From Halesus radiatus (taxonomy: Eukaryota > Arthropoda > Insecta > Trichoptera > Limnephilidae): DNA of 64,000 nucleotides. The stretch is taken from positions 124,001 to 188,000 of the forward strand of contig JAHDVE020003707.1 of assembly GCA_022606495.2 (NCBI GenBank), given 5' to 3'. A program made the position numbers and the translations under genes. Of this stretch, positions 1 through 11,706 are shown piece after piece (within the stretch, counting starts at the first letter, position 1; each line of letters opens with the position of its first letter). The notes beneath the pieces are model-generated. The model saw nothing but the letters and a program-made list of their open reading frames with translations, was not told where the DNA came from and ran no database searches.

Positions 1-1142
1 AAAAGAAACCAGTCTAAAGAGTTTCAGGAGATATTTTCCCTGATCGGACATGCTTTTTTATCATTTTTTCACTTTTAAAGATCCATAAATTATGATGAAG
101 GCCTTTTCTCTACTTTGAAATGAAGCCAGTGGAGTTGGATTACCGTATCGTCTTGCAAGATCTAATGAGATTTAATTGATGCATACAATTTTAAGCGTGC
201 CCGTATATTAATGTGTGAAGGGTGATTAATATTTTAAAGTAGCCATCTGCCTGTAGTCTGCATGCACCACCGCCTCGTAAATTGAACCATTATTTTGCAT
301 TGCAGTTGTAATTCCATTCAATTAACCTGAATAACTGCATCGCAGCATCCGTGGTGCATATAGAATTCATCACGCAGCAAACAAAAAAATATTACAGCCA
401 GATTAGGTAGGCACGGAGATATTTCTCGGATGCTTGGACTGTCATTAAAATCTCATCATTTCTTACTTGATGAATTCTTCTGAAACTTCGAAAAAAAATA
501 TTGTATGTTTATCTAGAATTCACGTGTTTAATGTCGAAGTGAGTGCTATGAGTTATTGCAAAAGTCAATTTCCTGCCTTCCATTGACAAAACGCAAACCT
601 ATTTCCGATACCAGGAAACTTATCTTTAACCATTCGTCGCTTATATTGTAGGTTAACTTATAGCTTTTATTTATGTTAGCTTAGATTTTTTCCTTCAATA
701 AATCCCGATTTATTTGGGGTGAAAAATATTAACAAATTTTTAAAAAATTGCGTGATTTAGATTTGTTATCGATGGATGCATTCAGTTCTTCCCTTTTGTT
801 TTACGAAGAATAATACTCATAGGATAACTTTAAGCTATGTAAATATATTTACTGAGGGTTTTCTCGTTTTTAATGAATCTCAATCAATTCGGGGTGGAAA
901 ATATAGATGCTGTCTTTAAAAAAATTCACTCTCAGAAAACTTTATTAACTGAATCAATCAGTTTATTTGTTTGCTATTTAACATAATTTTTATTATCTAC
1001 CTACTATATTTTGAGCTAGCTAAATAATAGTTAGTGGATTCTACGGAATACCTTTCATAAAGCGAGTTTTGGGGATTGTTTTCCACAATTTTCAATCAGT
1101 TTTTCAATGGTGAAGATGCTAATGTGGTATTTTGTGTGACAG
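1..1142 (+). other. Tm1: Intron 1 of Tm1 (3' part)
   Basis: AT-rich non-coding sequence ending in the acceptor TGTGACAG just before exon 2. The exon encoding residues 1-38 of the long tropomyosin must lie upstream of the window, because exon 2 begins in phase 0 with typical residue-39 sequence. I see no gene or clear repeat here. Confidence 0.75.
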
Positions 1143-1268
1143 GCCGAGGAAGAAGCTCGCTCTCTACAGAAGAAGATCCAGTCTATTGAGAACGACCTCG
1201 ACCAGACTCAGGAGGCACTCATGCAGGTCAACGCCAAGCTTGAGGAGAAGGACAAGGCTCTGCAAAAC
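1143..1268 (+). CDS. Tm1: Tropomyosin exon 2 (residues 39-80, long form)
   Basis: This exon encodes 42 residues (AEEEARSLQKK... to ...KDKALQN) of tropomyosin, the coiled-coil dimer lying along the actin filament that, with troponin, gates myosin access. It is flanked by AG (1141-1142) and a perfect donor GTAAGT at 1269, and starts and ends in phase 0. Length and boundaries match exon 2 of animal tropomyosin genes (residues 39-80, six heptads). Hydrophobic residues follow the a/d heptad pattern. Only the long (muscle-type) isoforms should contain it, since both internal first exons lie downstream. Exon 1 is outside the window. An open frame that runs on past 1268 is intron read-through. Confidence 0.93.
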
Positions 1269-2379
1269 GTAAGTACCCACCAATTATCATTTACCCATTT
1301 ATTGGAATCACGCGGAACTGATGGTCCATATCTGATATTGTTTGCAGAGAATCTTATAAGTAATAGTACGTTTTTAAACAAAATAAAGTATAAAAAGGAG
1401 CCTGCCATGTTCTTCCGAACAAGAATTGCATTATCCCTAGTAAACGACCACTATTCAGAAATGAAGGATTTTAGAAACGAATGTATCAACACATAACCAG
1501 GTCTGAATATTGAGATTTCAAATTTTCTATGTTACTTCTCCTTTAATCGCTTTGGCCTGACAAATCTCCCAATGTGGAGGTTGCCATAACATTGTTATTC
1601 ACTCCGGGAAATCTCATAACAAAATGTAGACTGTTTCACGTGCTCAAATATTAAGTATTTTTTTTAATAATGTATTATTGTGCCTTTGCTTCGTGTAATA
1701 ATACAACAAACTTTACATCTCAAGAATTGATTTTTAAAGCTTAAAGTTTTTTGAGCAATTAATCAGCATTTACGAGTATAACGTTACTTGCATACTTTTG
1801 AGATGACGCAAAAATACAGTCAACACTACAAGCAAAAACAAGGGCCTCGAGTCATGATTTTACGTAATCAACTAAAAAATATGTCCTTATTTAATAATTT
1901 TATTATTATTTTGACGAAATTCGCACGCGTACGCCATCTATTGGTACAAATTATTACAAGTTCAAAGACAGTATTTCCGCCAAATTCAACTGTGTTGAAA
2001 CATGAATGACTTCAGTTATTAGGAATTTTGGTTTTTATGTCGCTGGCAGATGTCCAGTGGAATTATACTAAAAAGCTATTGAATGACCCATTTTATTACC
2101 CTTGAAATACTTCTGGTTTTTCGAGTTAACAATAGGTACATGTGTTTACATACAATGAAATTTAAAAAAAATATACGAGTATTTATAATAGGTTCCTAAA
2201 TTTTCAATAATATTTCTTAACGTTTATTTCAAATATGCAATGTGGCCATAAATTCCAAAAATGCCCGTATTACAAACGGGTAATATTTGAACAGTATTTA
2301 CCTAAGTAATGTATCTCATTTTGTCTAGTTATTATACTAAACCAGTATAAATGTGCTCTGGAACTCTAAAAGATAGATT
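1269..2379 (+). other. Intron between exon 2 and the atypical first exon
   Basis: AT-rich sequence without convincing coding potential. Short open frames here lack any recognisable protein features. No clear repeat was seen. Confidence 0.7.
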
Positions 2380-2760
2380 CATCTCAAGTGAATAGAGTCT
2401 GGGCGCGAGGTCTTCTCAAGTGTTCCTTGTTCTATTTCTGGAAAATTCTCTGGCGGTGCCAAATATGGCGGCGGCTCCTCCTGCTCCGGAGGATTGTATT
2501 AATAGCCCACACGCACCGCCCCGCCCTCCGCTGGCGCGTGGCCGCCCGTCGTCTGGCTAGCCTGGCCCCCGGCCCCTGTTCGCGTACATCATCGACTATG
2601 TATATCGATGAATGATGGGGTAAACCATTCTCCTGTTCCTTACAGTTTTTGCGAGATTGCCAAAATTTTCATCTGCACTCGCGGCCTACATAGTTACTTC
2701 CCTGGAGTCGAAGTGTTCGGAGCCTCCGCTGCGCTTCAACTACAGTGGATCCCATAGGAG
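2380..2760 (+). promoter_or_regulatory. CpG-rich stretch, candidate promoter of the atypical Tm1 transcript
   Basis: In a window that is about two thirds A+T, this stretch is suddenly rich in G+C and CpG (for example the run of GCCCGTCG and CCGGCCCC types near 2510-2575). It lies 100-480 bases before the ATG of the long alternative first exon. That fits an internal promoter or 5' untranslated region, but no TATA box or sharp initiator was identified, so the function is inferred from composition and position only. Confidence 0.4.
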
Positions 2761-2862
2761 TCTAATCATAAATCTATCGAAAACAAACTCACGAATCTAG
2801 ATTACGATTCATATTTAAAAAAATCTGTATAAATATTATTTGAAGTTTGACAACTTGGCGAG

Positions 2863-3918
2863 ATGTTTTCGAATCGGGGAGCTGCCAACATTCAATACAA
2901 GTCCCCTCTGTCGGGACACGCGGCATTCGCCAAGCGGCAGGGAAAGAACAAAGTTAAAACTTCGCGCGCTCCTGTTTCGTTCGGCGCCCGACAGATGTCT
3001 ACTAACTCTAGCAGTAAGCCACGAAGCGCTCGTCGTCCGCGCAGGCGCAACGAGGCGCCGCGCACGACCTCTGACGATCAGTCGAGGCAAAATGGCCGCG
3101 GGTTTGGTGGGACGGTGAAGTGCGACGGTGAAATGTCAGGCCGAAAACTCGGCTTCGGGACCGGCAAGAAGCGGGGGCACCAGCACCATCCCCGCGACAG
3201 GGGATCCCGGGTCGCCCCCGGCCAGGACGGGCCCCTCGCGGAGGGTGTCGCCGCCCATGTCGAGACGTCGGGCCACGTAACCTCAATCGCCGCTCAAACT
3301 GTTCCAAAACAATCTGACAACAAACCAGCTGATCGCGACAACAAAGTTTTGACAAACGCTTCGAGTAAACCCAAGCGAGGGAACCAGATAAACAATAACA
3401 ACCCGCCGTCGGCCGAACAGACTTTAAGTAAAAACGAAAACAAAAGTGCAGTTAAATCTGACAGGACCGCCGCGAATCATAACAATGACATTAGCAACGC
3501 GAACTATCGGGTAATTGAAACCATCGATTTGTGCGACAGTGACTCTGACCAGCCCAAGAAGGTAGAGGCTCCGAAGAAAAGGAGACCAGGCAGGAGAGAC
3601 AGGGACCGTCCTTTGAAGGAGTTCAGGGACGAGATTAGATGGGAGCCTAGAGGCTCAGCCGAGGGTTGCTCAGGAGGAGAGGGCGAGGGGGATACTGATG
3701 TTCCGGACCAGGATCCGGAGATAGAGGAACTATCCCGCCTGAGGTGTCCTAGCGAGCGAGCCGAGCTGGCCGCGGAGAGAGATGCGCGAAGACGCCACAG
3801 ATCGTCAGACTATCCTGGCTTGGCCTTCGGGAGCTCAATCTTCAGCTCAGATACCATGATACGGTTTTCACTAATAAGAAATGAGCTGCAGAATATCAAG
3901 AATACGGCGTTGAAAAGG
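2863..3918 (+). CDS. Tm1: Atypical Tm1 first exon (Tm1-I/C-like head)
   Basis: A single open exon of 352 codons. An in-frame stop at 2848 and a purine at -3 (G2860) support the ATG at 2863. It ends AGG|GTAAAT in phase 0 and can therefore splice to exon 3. The protein is mostly low complexity: Arg/Lys-rich near residues 53-65, Gly/Lys/His-rich near 95-115, Asn/Lys/Ser-rich at about 160-210, an acidic SIM-like motif at 217-229, a KKRR...GRR basic patch at 238-245, then an acidic and Arg-rich part. The last 20 residues (MIRFSLIRNELQNIKNTALK) have a/d spacing that would run into the exon 3 coiled coil. In Drosophila, atypical Tm1-I/C has a comparable unique head and acts as the kinesin-1 adaptor for oskar mRNA. 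Membership in that class is inferred from position, phase and the tail; the low-complexity part is not alignable by eye. Confidence 0.82.
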
Positions 3919-5900
3919 GTAAATATCTTTTCCATATTTATGATAAACCATTGCGTGACTTGTGATGTTTGTTTTTCAATCGTTCGCAACTCTCGAAACG
4001 TCGGATACTGTCCATTGTTTTAAAATTCCATTAAGTTTAATGACTCGCCAAGTCAGTGCCTCGCCTAGAGCTGCGAGGCTAGGAGAGAAGGGACCTGGCA
4101 CCAGGCCACTAAGCACTAGAATCACTAGCCCCAGACTAGAATGCATGATGCACCTTCGAGTATTCGCCAGGCGAATGTAAAAGTAATGGAATCCGCAATA
4201 GGAATAATTCAGCTCATTATTGTTGCAATGATCTTTTCTTGGCGAACATTCGTTCCGCTCTGACAATCAAGAATAATTCCTTCAAACATAGACAGCCAAT
4301 CCACTGACAAATTACTCGCATAGATTGCCACTTATCAACATTTATTTGCCCGTGCTATCAAGTGCGTAGTGTGTGCGATGATTATAATTTTGAGTAGAAT
4401 CCTGATGGATTCTTATTTGCTCTGGAATTAGCGCCAACTGCGTACTCTAGCTATTTATATCCTCGCGTCGTTTTGGAGAGCGAGCGCTTTGTACAAATAT
4501 TTATATTTTAACAAACCGTGAAAGCAAACCCATCATGGCTGTTCCATTTTGACGATAATAATGAAAATGTAATCAGTGAGTCAGCTGGTATTTGTGACAG
4601 GATGACATTCCAACGCTCCTTTCGACACTGTCACTTTTGAAATGTGTCACTGAGGCGCATGCGCATTGCGCGCTCCCACGTGCTTTTGACATTTGCGGGA
4701 ATGTCTGAAAATTTTTCCTTCCCTTTTCAAGTTTTCAGGAAAACTTTCATATATTTTTCAAGCCATATAAAATTTCTAAAATTCATAATAAGTAGTCACC
4801 GAAAAATGGTTTTACTAAATAAAAATAAAATATTTCGTGTTAAGTATGTCAAAACTCAAAGCTGTCTTTTTTTTCTTTCTGAAATTATGAATGCACTTAG
4901 TAACTTAGCAACGTATTATATCGCAGAAGTTCTAAAGGATATAACTCCATACATCATTATTTATGTATCCAAGTAACCGTGAACAATAATAATGAAAATA
5001 ATGTCGCTTCCTACTACTAATCTTTTTTTAAAGTCATCTCGTGTAAAAATAGGTTACTGATTGGGCGTACCAGTAATGTTTGGCCGGCAGACAACATGTG
5101 GGCTAATGACTAATTGAAAATGGTAATTGAAACCACCACCGTGTATACATAATATTATGTAGTTGATAATGATGTTGTAAAGTAAAATATTGTATGCATT
5201 GCAATATGGCGGGACAAAATTATAACGCTTGCTTTTTCGCGCCTCGAAACAGTTTTCGCACAAAATCATAGAGGGCTCCGGTGTCAACGATTTTTTAATT
5301 GTTTTTTTTTTATATCGTTAACATTTTTTTGTTATTTATTATAAATGAGTAGGGTACATACAATTTTAAATAATATATTTTTATTCACTATAATATATTA
5401 TACGACTTTATCTTAGTTTAATTGAAACTAGTTTCAGATGCATTCGCGCTTTAAGGGTAGGTACCTACCTATATCAGTAAAAAAAACAGTACCTAATTTA
5501 AAAAAAATATATATTAGAAGGTTTGTGTAGCAAGTACAAAAAATTGCCTAATTTATTTGGATACGGGTAGGTCAATCAAGTGATTTTTAAATTTATTGAT
5601 TATTACTGTTATTTTTAACGAGTTTATTAGATGGAATGATTTATCAATGTATTATTTATTTTCTTATGCGGATAGATTAACGACTCAGTCATTTTTATGT
5701 AAAACAGACTCGAGATTCCAGATGGCCGCAAGGATCATCTATTTTGGGGTTTTGGTGTAATTTGTAAAGTTTTTTTTGCCTACAAAGTATTATAACGTCG
5801 GTTTAAATACCCACCAATGATTTTAATGTTATATTTCGACCATGCATAACGTAAAACAAGTTTTACGTAGGTAGGCAGGTACTTCAGTTACTTAAGTTTA
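3919..5900 (+). other. Intron, no gene seen
   Basis: AT-rich intron after the atypical first exon. The open frame of that exon continues to 4023 only by reading through the donor. It contains a palindromic TAGGTACCTA-type motif near 5459-5470 (a simple motif recurring across the window) but no supported gene. Confidence 0.65.
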
Positions 5901-6044
5901 GCAATTCGCTCACATGAAAAAATCTCAAAAAAGTTGTCTAATATTTTATTTTACTAAATTTTAAATTTCGAATATTCTAACGAAACTGTAATGATGATAA
6001 AATATTACAAAATTTTTTGAGATTTTTTCATGGGAGCGAATTGC
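5901..6044. mobile_element. Mariner-like MITE with long terminal inverted repeats
   Basis: The sequence from 5901 (GCAATTCGCTCACATGAAAAA...) is matched in inverse by the sequence ending at 6044 (...TTTTTTCATGGGAGCGAATTGC), giving arms of about 33 bases. TA dinucleotides at 5899-5900 and 6045-6046 fit a TA target duplication, as in the Tc1/mariner superfamily. The 144-base interior is AT-rich and non-coding. Confidence 0.65.
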
Positions 6045-6284
6045 TAAATATCGCTCTGCAAAAGGTCTGATCACCGAAGATAGCTAAAGCAATTATAAGC
6101 TTACATTTTCACTAAACCTCACTTAAAAACCTGCAAACTTGTACAGTTTCACATTTAATAGTATACAAAACAAATGAGGGCGCTACCATCGTTTAAAATG
6201 TTTTAAATAGAATCACCGAGTTGGTTCATGAACGTAATTTTAAAAAAGCACCACGGTTCATGGTTCGATTATGATACTAGCGCA

Positions 6285-6381
6285 CCGCTGAGAGCTCCGT
6301 TGTAACCTTCTCTATCCTGTTGTATACATCATTATTTATGAAAAAAAAGATAACTACAAGTTACAATGGAGCTATCAGCGG
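6285..6381. mobile_element. Foldback MITE family, copy 1
   Basis: The left arm CCGCTGAGAGCTCCGTTGTAA pairs with the right arm, which reads TTACAATGGAGCTATCAGCGG. The spacer of about 55 bases is A/T-rich. It is the best-preserved copy of a family seen six times in this window. Confidence 0.65.
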
Positions 6382-6937
6382 TACGCCTTGCCCCCATCGG
6401 GCATAAACCGCTATAAAGACTAGTATAATAGATATCAATAGCTAGGCACTCCTTGCGACTGTCGCATACGGATGTAAGAATGGAAGAATAGCTCTTCAAG
6501 TGTCACACAATCCAGGTAGATAGATGTCTGTACTAGACTAGGTGATTCATTATGTCATAGAACTAGTTTGAATCTAGATTATGTGACGTTTAAGGAAATG
6601 AAATAACTAATCACTATTTCATGTCATCAAGTCTCTAATAAATTGCAATCAGACCCGTTTCTAACTTGATGGCTATCCATCGATAAAACTTTTTTCGTAA
6701 TAAATTAATGAATTACCATTTTTGGTTTATTTTTATACAAATTTAACCCTGTATTTTTGCTGTTGTTAAATTGCAACATTGTGATGTTGACTGGTAACCA
6801 GTTGCCAGAACAAATTAAAATTACATTAACTTTAGGAGGTTTAGAACTAGAATTCAAAAAATTGTGGTAGATAATGCTGCATTTAACCCCTGCTACTCAA
6901 ATTAATTAATTTTCGGAAAACCAAAAAAAAACTTTAA

Positions 6938-7130
6938 AAGGTATCATCATGGAAGGGACCGGCCAGTGACTGGGTCTTCCCCAGGCGTCGTGAGTTCAGT
7001 TCCTCGGCTGGCTAAGTCCTCCATCAAGACACAACCAACATCTTCCGCTTACTGTGATTGTAGTAGAAGATTTTCAAATATTGTCAGGTTATGCGTGACC
7101 AGGGAATATTTGTTTTTCTTTAAAAAAAAA
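6938..7130 (+). repeat. Possible tRNA-derived SINE
   Basis: GC-richer than its surroundings, with a B-box-like GAGTTCAGTTCCTC near 6990-7003 and an A/T tail from about 7110. Only one copy was recognised and the A box is unclear, so this is tentative. Confidence 0.25.
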
Positions 7131-7373
7131 TTTATTACGTTTTTTTTTAAATATAACAAAATATTAACCTATGAATAGGTTAGCTATTGAAAAATGAGTC
7201 AAGAAATGAATTAATTCGATTTTTATATTGAAAGCTTTTAACGAAATAAATGTATTTATTTTTTGAAAAATTATATAAAAAAGCTCACAATAATGACAGT
7301 ACCTGCTGCTACATCCTTGTAATTCGATTGTAGCAAATGAAATTAAAAAAAGTAGTCCCATTTTTATAGTTCT

Positions 7374-7442
7374 GCCACTGAGAGCTCCGTTGTACTTGTT
7401 TATCAGAAATAGGGATAGGTTACAAAGAATCAATCAACGGTA
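7374..7442. mobile_element. Foldback MITE family, copy 2 (degraded)
   Basis: The left arm GCCACTGAGAGCTCCGTTGTA is intact. The right side keeps GGTTACAA and CAACGGTA but has lost the rest of the arm. Confidence 0.5.
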
Positions 7443-7941
7443 CACCTAAACGGTGCCCAATCTAACGTTACAAATATCAAGTTTGAATTTCGAATAGTTA
7501 GGTACTGAGTAATACATTTTAGAAAGTTATGTTGTTCTTAAGCAACACTGGATCTCAGAGGGTTAAGATAATGTTACAATGTTAATGTACACAAGTATTT
7601 ACTAGATGACTACTACGTACTGCAGGCAGGCGCCACTCGTGTATTATAGGTACCAGATTAAAGATAAAGTTTCACTCAACCCATTAAAGACCCCTTAACC
7701 TCAAAATCAATTAGTATGCTCATTAAAAGATTTACTGTTCTTACATGTATGTTTTGTCTCCCTATTTTACACAGATTTTATGTTTAATAGATTTTAGGTT
7801 TCAAAATACCGTTATGAAGGCACACAAATATTATTATATATCGCCCCTTTAAGACTGTATGACACATAGTGACTTTTACCTCGAATGGAACGATATGTAA
7901 GTCACGATATTAATTTCATTTAGTTAGAGTGACTACTACTT

Positions 7942-8012
7942 ACCACTGATAGTTCCTCTGTAACCTTTCCCCTTTTCTCATGTATACAAGACATGTAACA
8001 CAAAGAAGGGAA
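7942..8012. mobile_element. Foldback MITE family, copy 3 (degraded)
   Basis: The left arm ACCACTGATAGTTCCTCTGTAA is recognisable and is followed by CCTTTCCCCTTTT. The right arm is lost beyond a short GAAGGGAAAAG that pairs with the inner part. Confidence 0.45.
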
Positions 8013-10984
8013 AAGCAATTTTTAAAAGGGTTAAAAGTTTTAAACGTTACTAAATTACGCATTAATGACACTCGCCGCTTCAGCGTTGGTATAGTTATGC
8101 CCGCCTTAAGCGCGGTTTAACCATACCTACACCGTGGTAATAAGTCATGTTTTTCACTATTTCGAACTTACGTGCCGCGTAATATTCACACCGCGTTTGT
8201 AAGGAGTGTCTTCATTTACACAGTTATTCTTCTTCTGGTGCCCTCTCCTGTCGGGGGTTGGTTTTCATCAGAACAATTCTCGCCCTGCACGCAATTAGTA
8301 CTTACTTACGTTAAACGTTGGGTGTGAAAGTTCTTATCCTACAGTCTGACATTTAAAAGTAGACAAACATTGAGGACGCTGTGGTTGTTTAAAAGGTTCA
8401 AATTGGCAATACAAAGATGGCTCATAGGAAAATTAAATTAAGTTAATTTAAAAATTTGCATAATGGTCCACGTGCTTTTTTTTTACTTACACCAAACGGT
8501 GTTCAGAAATTAGTGATGCTTTCCGAAAGGAGTGATTCTACATCGCATTTTAAGACGATTTTATGTTTAAACTTTTTTTATTACTGAACGCTCTGCAAGG
8601 AAGACAATAACACGGAATAGTCAATTTTTTGTATTTCTGTAATTTATGTATCGAATACCCTGTATTAGATGTTAGATAAAGAATAAACAAAAATATAAAT
8701 TAAATGTAAAAAAAAAACGAATTATGTTATTTTTCATCGTTTCTTTAAAACGAACAACTGTCAAAATCGAATGTGATTTTTTTTTATGTGAGGAACAAAT
8801 TTACAAATACATAGTTAATAGCTGGGCATTGAAAAAAAAATTGTTCCACACCATCTATTTATATTTTATTTATCTAAGTATTATTATAACATCTGACCCC
8901 GTTTCGTAATGTACCTATATGACAAATGATCGACTAAAACTATCGGCTCAACGTTCAACCCTCCCAATATTGACATAGCTTGGTGATTCATGGGTAATAA
9001 TAATTCTCCTAGAGTTTTCTTCGTGCGTCTAATTTGGCGTGATTATCACACAATATATAAATCACAACAGATTACTATAAATAGTATGAATGCACCACAG
9101 ATTCTCAGCTGTGCCCGTTGTAGCAATCGATGTCAGCGGCGGCGTATGGCCGTCTCTACACTGTGTACTTTTCCCTTATATGGAGTTAAAGCTAACGCTA
9201 TGATCACAGATGTTTACTCGAGGTGAACAGGCCATGGAAACTCGTACCACCACACTTTCAATAGTCGGTCATCTATGGAAATAATATCTTGTCCGTGGTT
9301 TTTTTTTTAAAACGATTTTTCTATGGACGCGTGAGTAATTACCCCGTGGCGCATACGGTGTGGTACCTACTGTACTTGCACTGATTTCGATCGGATGAGT
9401 AATTGCTGCAGACATATGGCAACACTTATCGGTGTACCTCCATTTCAAATTAATAACAATAACCCTTCACCTAGATGTAGCACCTGCCCAAGCAACGACG
9501 ATTTTTTAATAATTTTTTTTTTTATAGAGAGATATGCCAGGTTACAAATAATTTAACAACATTTAAAGAATTTCTCATACAACCGTCATTATAAGCGGAA
9601 AATGTTGCTTGTGCAATGATGAAGGATTTCGAGGAATCCGCGACGCTTTTGTGCGAACCCAACACCTTGTACCACCCGACCAACTATAACGTATCGATCT
9701 AGTTAGTGTCTTCATTCATTTAGCATCTGTAATATTTTTTCTCGCCGTTTTAGAAAAGGTTGTTTAAATATATTTATTATCAGTTTCCCAGACCTTTTCA
9801 TAATTTTTCACTAATTTTCCATTTTTTTTTACCATGCTCTGTTATTATTTAAAATAATTTACTGTTCAGTTTTGCTATTAACTCTTTGCAGCACAATTGA
9901 ATACGGATGTTGATATTTTACGAGAATCTCTCTGACCGGACGACAATCGTGTGACGTCACGGTACATAAACTGACTGGCGCGGCAGTACGCGGTACTGCC
10001 ATTCGAATTTATTGTGAATTGCGTTGAATTGGGTATCGAGGGGTCACGGGTATTGGTTTTACCCCAGTTCATTTTGTAAGCTCACAACTTCGTAATTTTT
10101 GAAGATGCCGAAAAGCAATTATTACTGTCGCTGTTAACTCTTTAAATATAATACAATTTCATAAAAAAATGAAATTATTAGAATTATGATTTAAAATGTT
10201 GTTCTTACGAACTTTTTTTCTGAACTTATAATAGAAAAACCAATAACTTTCGTTCTTTGAAGACAAATTCGAAAATAAAAAAAAGAATTCATTACGTGGG
10301 AATAAACTGTCAACGGTTTTCCCTTGAGCTACGAACTAAATTGATATGTTTTCTTTTGGTTCTGACAACGTCTTATGACGGGCAGCCTCCTGACTTAAGT
10401 ACATTTCCTTGTACTTACAGTAAATTATTAAAATATCATCTAAATCGGACAGAACAAAATGATTGCTATGCTCGATCAAATTAATAAAGTATTACATAAA
10501 ATAATAATTTTTGTTTTGAGAAAATACATTAGTACATAATTATTTTAATTGAATTCCGTGAATATTAATTAATCACGGTTACCGTTTAATTATGATTGAT
10601 CTAAGATTTAAAATAAAGGTCAGATACCTTGACACATAAACTCATGCGCCATCATTATCTTTTAGGAGGGCAGCCCAATCTGTAAACATATGTATATTTT
10701 TTATTCATTTTAATTATGTGCGATAAATCAAAACTTAATTGACCTCTTGCAAAATGATACGTCAAAGATTAAACGTGATTGGGAATTGGGTGTGTCTGAG
10801 GTGTTTTCGTAAAGTTTGGGTAAATAATATTTATGTTTTTTTTTACGTTAAGAAATCTGGACAATTTTGCCATTTTTTTAATGATTTTTTTTTTTCCTTC
10901 TTTTATGTTATTTTCGTTCAATACTCCATTCTAGCTCCATTTTGTTTGTATATTCAATGTAGCCCTTTGTTTTATCACACAAGA

Positions 10985-11110
10985 GAATTGCCAGGAGTCG
11001 TTGGGATTATGGCCTCCCCAGTTGGGGTATGCTGTTAGGTTGAAGGGAATGAAAAAGGAGATGCTGAATAGGAGGGTTGGGAAGTACCTGACTATTCAGA
11101 CCTGGTCTCC
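10985..11110 (+). repeat. Interspersed repeat family A, copy 1
   Basis: Shares GCCAGGAG...GGGATTATGGC, a GGGGTATGCTGT block and a GGTTGAAGG block with copies at 35041-35150 (same strand) and 29391-29480 (opposite strand). The class is unknown. Confidence 0.5.
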
Positions 11111-11247
11111 AAACACGCCTGAAACCAATTCAACAACTGGTTTCTAGGAACTTTTGAGGTGATGATAATTTTGTGACCTTTTACAATCATCTTGACTATT
11201 TTGTATACATATAATATAATTTTTTTTTCTGTCAGTATATCTGAAGC

Positions 11248-11706
11248 CTTATTCCCAATGACTTAAAAATTGCACGTTTGCGATAGCGTAACTTTTTGCG
11301 CGAAATTTAACGTTTTTACGCGAAAAACGCCAATTTCGCCATTCACATGGAATTTTTTTTTTCATGCGATCGGTATTCTGGTAACTTAAAATAAGAAAGT
11401 ACTATTGTAAGTTCTAAATACTTGTTTGTCGATGATTTTGACAAACTTTAATTGCCATAAAATGGAACGCAGATAACTTCAAGTTATTTTTTTGTTTATT
11501 AACATAGAAACAAAATTATAAACAATGCACCACTTTTGTTGCAAAATACCAAGGAACTTAAAACCACGTTTGTTGCACAAACCACCGTTTTTGCTGAAAA
11601 ATCACCCAATTTTTCCAAAAATAACTCGAATTACGCAAATTTCACCGAAAAATAATACCGCCTTTACCAAAAAATAACGCGAATTCTTCAGGTCCCTACT
11701 TATTCC
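11248..11706 (+). mobile_element. hAT-like MITE with 8-bp target duplication
   Basis: A perfect 8-base direct repeat CTTATTCC flanks the element at 11248-11255 and 11699-11706. The element (11256-11698, 443 bases) ends in GCGAATTCTTCAGGTCCCTA, whose inverse resembles the other end, CAATGACTTAAAAATTG. The interior has runs such as GCGAAATTTAACG and CACCACTTTTGTTGCAAAATACC that recur in the copies at 33884 and 63310. An 8-bp duplication is typical of the hAT superfamily. No transposase is encoded. Confidence 0.75.

Larger units (their letters stand above)
6045..10984 (+). other. Intron with small repeats, no gene
   Basis: About 5 kb of AT-rich intron. It contains three copies of the foldback family and a possible SINE (listed separately), plus one TGACGTCA octamer at 9952. 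Short open frames show no recognisable protein. Confidence 0.6.

Noticed and set aside
2836..3118. Other-frame open reading frames over the start of the atypical exon
   Set aside because: They overlap the 352-codon frame out of phase and end without a donor joining known exons.
3008..3355. Minus-strand open frame of 115 codons opposite the atypical first exon
   Set aside because: The G+C-rich, repeat-poor coding strand in this region leaves few stops on the other strand. The plus-strand frame has a start, splice donor and tropomyosin context; the minus frame has none.
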